Source of the DNA: an archaeon
Lineage (GTDB): Archaea > Thermoproteota > Nitrososphaeria > Nitrososphaerales > Nitrosopumilaceae
Reading direction: 5' to 3'
DNA: 5,190 nt
Assembly (NCBI GenBank): GCA_005240025.1
Contig: SBBK01000213.1
Location: 1 to 5,190, forward strand
Numbering within the stretch: the stretch's first letter is position 1; each line of letters opens with the position of its first letter. Below the pieces are notes generated by a model that saw nothing but the letters and a program-made list of their open reading frames with translations, ran no database searches and was not told where the DNA came from. Below, piece by piece: positions 4,116 to 5,190 of the stretch. A program made the position numbers and the translations under genes.

Positions 4116-5190
4116 ATGATTGACACTGAGCTAGAAAAATGGCGCCGAACCCACTACTCAAACCAGCTCACACCCAAGATCACAGATACGGATGTGACGG
4201 TCATGGGTTGGGTGCTGAGCGTCAGGGGCCATGGTAATATCTCATTTATGATGCTAAAAGACAAAGAAGGCGAAATTCAGGTGGTGGCAAAGGCAGGAAT
4301 CTGCCCGGACGAGGTACGCCAAAAAATCTCACAGCTAAAACCCCACTCATCTGTTGCAGTCAAGGGCGTGGTAAAACCGTCTGAGAAGGCACCGGGTGGA
4401 ATAGAAGTAATGCCAAAGAATCTGAGGGTTTTTTCTGAAGTTGAAAAAATACCGCCTTTTGAGCCGTATGCAAAGACAATCAAAAACATAGACACCCGTC
4501 TTGAGGTCAGACCAATCGACCTTAAACGAAAACCCCTGCAGCATATCTTCAGGGCACGAAGTCTCGTCCTTAAATCAATTCGGGATTATTTTTATGAAAA
4601 CGGGTTTCTGGAAATCAACACGCCGAAAATGATTGCGACGGCAACCGAAGGCGGGGCAGCACTGTTTCCGATATTTTATTACAACAAGGAGGCGTTCTTG
4701 GCCCAGTCGCCCCAGCTATACAAAGAACAGCTAACGATGAGCTTTGAAAAGGTCTTCGAGATTGCACCAATATTTAGAGCCGAACCATCCAGAACAAACA
4801 GACACCTCTCCGAGGCAATATCAATAGACCTGGAAGAAGCATATGTGGACTATGATGATGTGATGCAGAGAATCGAACAGATAATGAAAATCTCAATAAA
4901 AACAGTCCAAAATTATGCAAAAGAAAACCAGGACTCTGAATTTGTAATTCCGCAAATTCCGGATTCGATACCTAGGTATTCATATTCAGAGTTGGTATCA
5001 AAAATGCAAAAGGCGGGGGCAAAGACAGAATGGGGAGATGACCTGTATCCCTCAAACCTGAAAAAGATTGGCCTGGATGGGTTTTATTTTATAAAAGACT
5101 GGCCTACTGGCCCAAAGCCATTTTACGTCAAGGTGAACAGGGCAGATCCCAAGATCTCCGAGTCCTTTGATCTGATGTTTGGCGACCTTG
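4116..5190 (+). CDS. aspS: Aspartyl-tRNA synthetase, archaeal type, 3' end outside window
   Basis: AspRS activates aspartate with ATP and charges tRNA-Asp (class IIb, cytosolic). The window holds 358 codons of an expected ~430. Residues ~15-105 form the N-terminal OB-fold anticodon-binding domain (VMGWVLSVRGHGNISF). The catalytic core has motif 1 ending ...FLEINTP (Pro170), the TATEGGAALFPI loop (175-186), the substrate segment AQSPQLYKE (196-204) and motif 2 FRAEPSRTNRHLSE (220-233, Arg221). Motif 3 lies beyond the edge. KAPGGIEV (91-98) carries proline where tRNA-Asp-specific archaeal enzymes such as that of Thermococcus have lysine; proline is typical of non-discriminating AspRS, which also charges tRNA-Asn for later amidation by GatCAB. 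The other key position (tryptophan in GWVWEV) is leucine here, so this is suggestive only. The ATG at 4116 was chosen for its conserved start and its TATA spacing; an in-frame TTG at 4101 is less likely. Confidence 0.97.
   Translation, partial: MIDTELEKWRRTHYSNQLTPKITDTDVTVMGWVLSVRGHGNISFMMLKDKEGEIQVVAKAGICPDEVRQKISQLKPHSSVAVKGVVKPSEKAPGGIEVMPKNLRVFSEVEKIPPFEPYAKTIKNIDTRLEVRPIDLKRKPLQHIFRARSLVLKSIRDYFYENGFLEINTPKMIATATEGGAALFPIFYYNKEAFLAQSPQLYKEQLTMSFEKVFEIAPIFRAEPSRTNRHLSEAISIDLEEAYVDYDDVMQRIEQIMKISIKTVQNYAKENQDSEFVIPQIPDSIPRYSYSELVSKMQKAGAKTEWGDDLYPSNLKKIGLDGFYFIKDWPTGPKPFYVKVNRADPKISESFDLMFGDL

Larger units (their letters stand above)
3617..4123 (+). pseudogene. tnpB: tnpB 3' remnant with RuvC-II, zinc finger and RuvC-III
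   Basis: TnpB similarity resumes in the -1 frame at 3617 (LVDIAVSEKCGIRFEKLTNI) with the RuvC-II glutamate at 3659-3661. The first ATG in this frame is 3689, which would give a 144-residue protein lacking RuvC-II. Numbering from 3689, the zinc ribbon is CSRC (45-48) and CVKC (61-64), followed by HADVNAAFNIG with the RuvC-III aspartate, residue 71, encoded at 3899-3901. The last ~65 residues are encoded over the predicted guide RNA and look unconstrained; the stop TGA at 4121-4123 lies beyond the inferred element end and overlaps the first codons of aspS. The catalytic residues in both halves appear intact, so this is either recent decay or a gene needing a frameshift. Neither half alone would make an active nuclease. 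Confidence 0.85.

Noticed and set aside
3243..4123. Nuclease-dead TnpB-like repressor (TldR) hypothesis
   Set aside because: The RuvC-I, -II and -III acidic residues are all still encoded and the gene is split and N-truncated, so it does not fit a domesticated dead-nuclease repressor.
1..5190. CRISPR array, tRNA or rRNA genes
   Set aside because: No regularly spaced direct repeats, no cloverleaf-like segment with a T-loop motif, and no rRNA-like sequence were seen by eye on either strand.

Overview
The window looks archaeal, most likely from the Thaumarchaeota (Nitrososphaerota). The aspartyl-tRNA synthetase is of the archaeal type. Two genes have A/T-rich TATA-like boxes about 25-30 nt before their start codons, as in leaderless archaeal transcripts. 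AGG/AGA and ATA codons are used freely, as is usual in archaea. I cannot name the genus from the sequence alone.

Left half (1-2691), all minus strand: four close-set genes that read like one operon. In order of transcription they are a membrane-anchored DUF192 protein (2691-2203), an unrecognised exported or membrane-anchored 200-residue protein with four cysteines (2162-1560), a soluble sensor-less histidine kinase (1490-636, or from a TTG at 1529), and a TauE/SafE-family permease that runs off the left edge (597-1). Gaps are about 40, 70 and 40 bases. A TATA-like box at 2714-2721 fits a leaderless start at the first gene. Together the genes suggest an envelope-related, signal-transducing module (inference); no response regulator is present here.

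Middle (2692-4123): a gene-poor, A/T-rich stretch, then a damaged insertion sequence of the IS200/IS605 (IS1341-like) type, plus strand. Only the RuvC/zinc-finger part of tnpB remains. It lacks its N-terminal region and is split by a -1 frame change at an in-frame A-AAA-AAC heptamer. All three expected RuvC acidic residues and the four zinc-finger cysteines are still encoded. Downstream, 3941-4072 holds four successive hairpins and an end resembling the right end of such elements, so a TnpB guide RNA (reRNA/omegaRNA) is likely encoded here. A second copy of the terminal hairpin sequence lies at 3160-3176, before the surviving tnpB part, and may be a left end or the relic of another element.

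Right (4116-5190), plus strand: aspS, cut by the window edge. The element's inferred right end lies only about 35 bases before the aspS start codon, so the presumed guide segment of the reRNA coincides with the probable aspS promoter. This junction is the most interesting part of the window.
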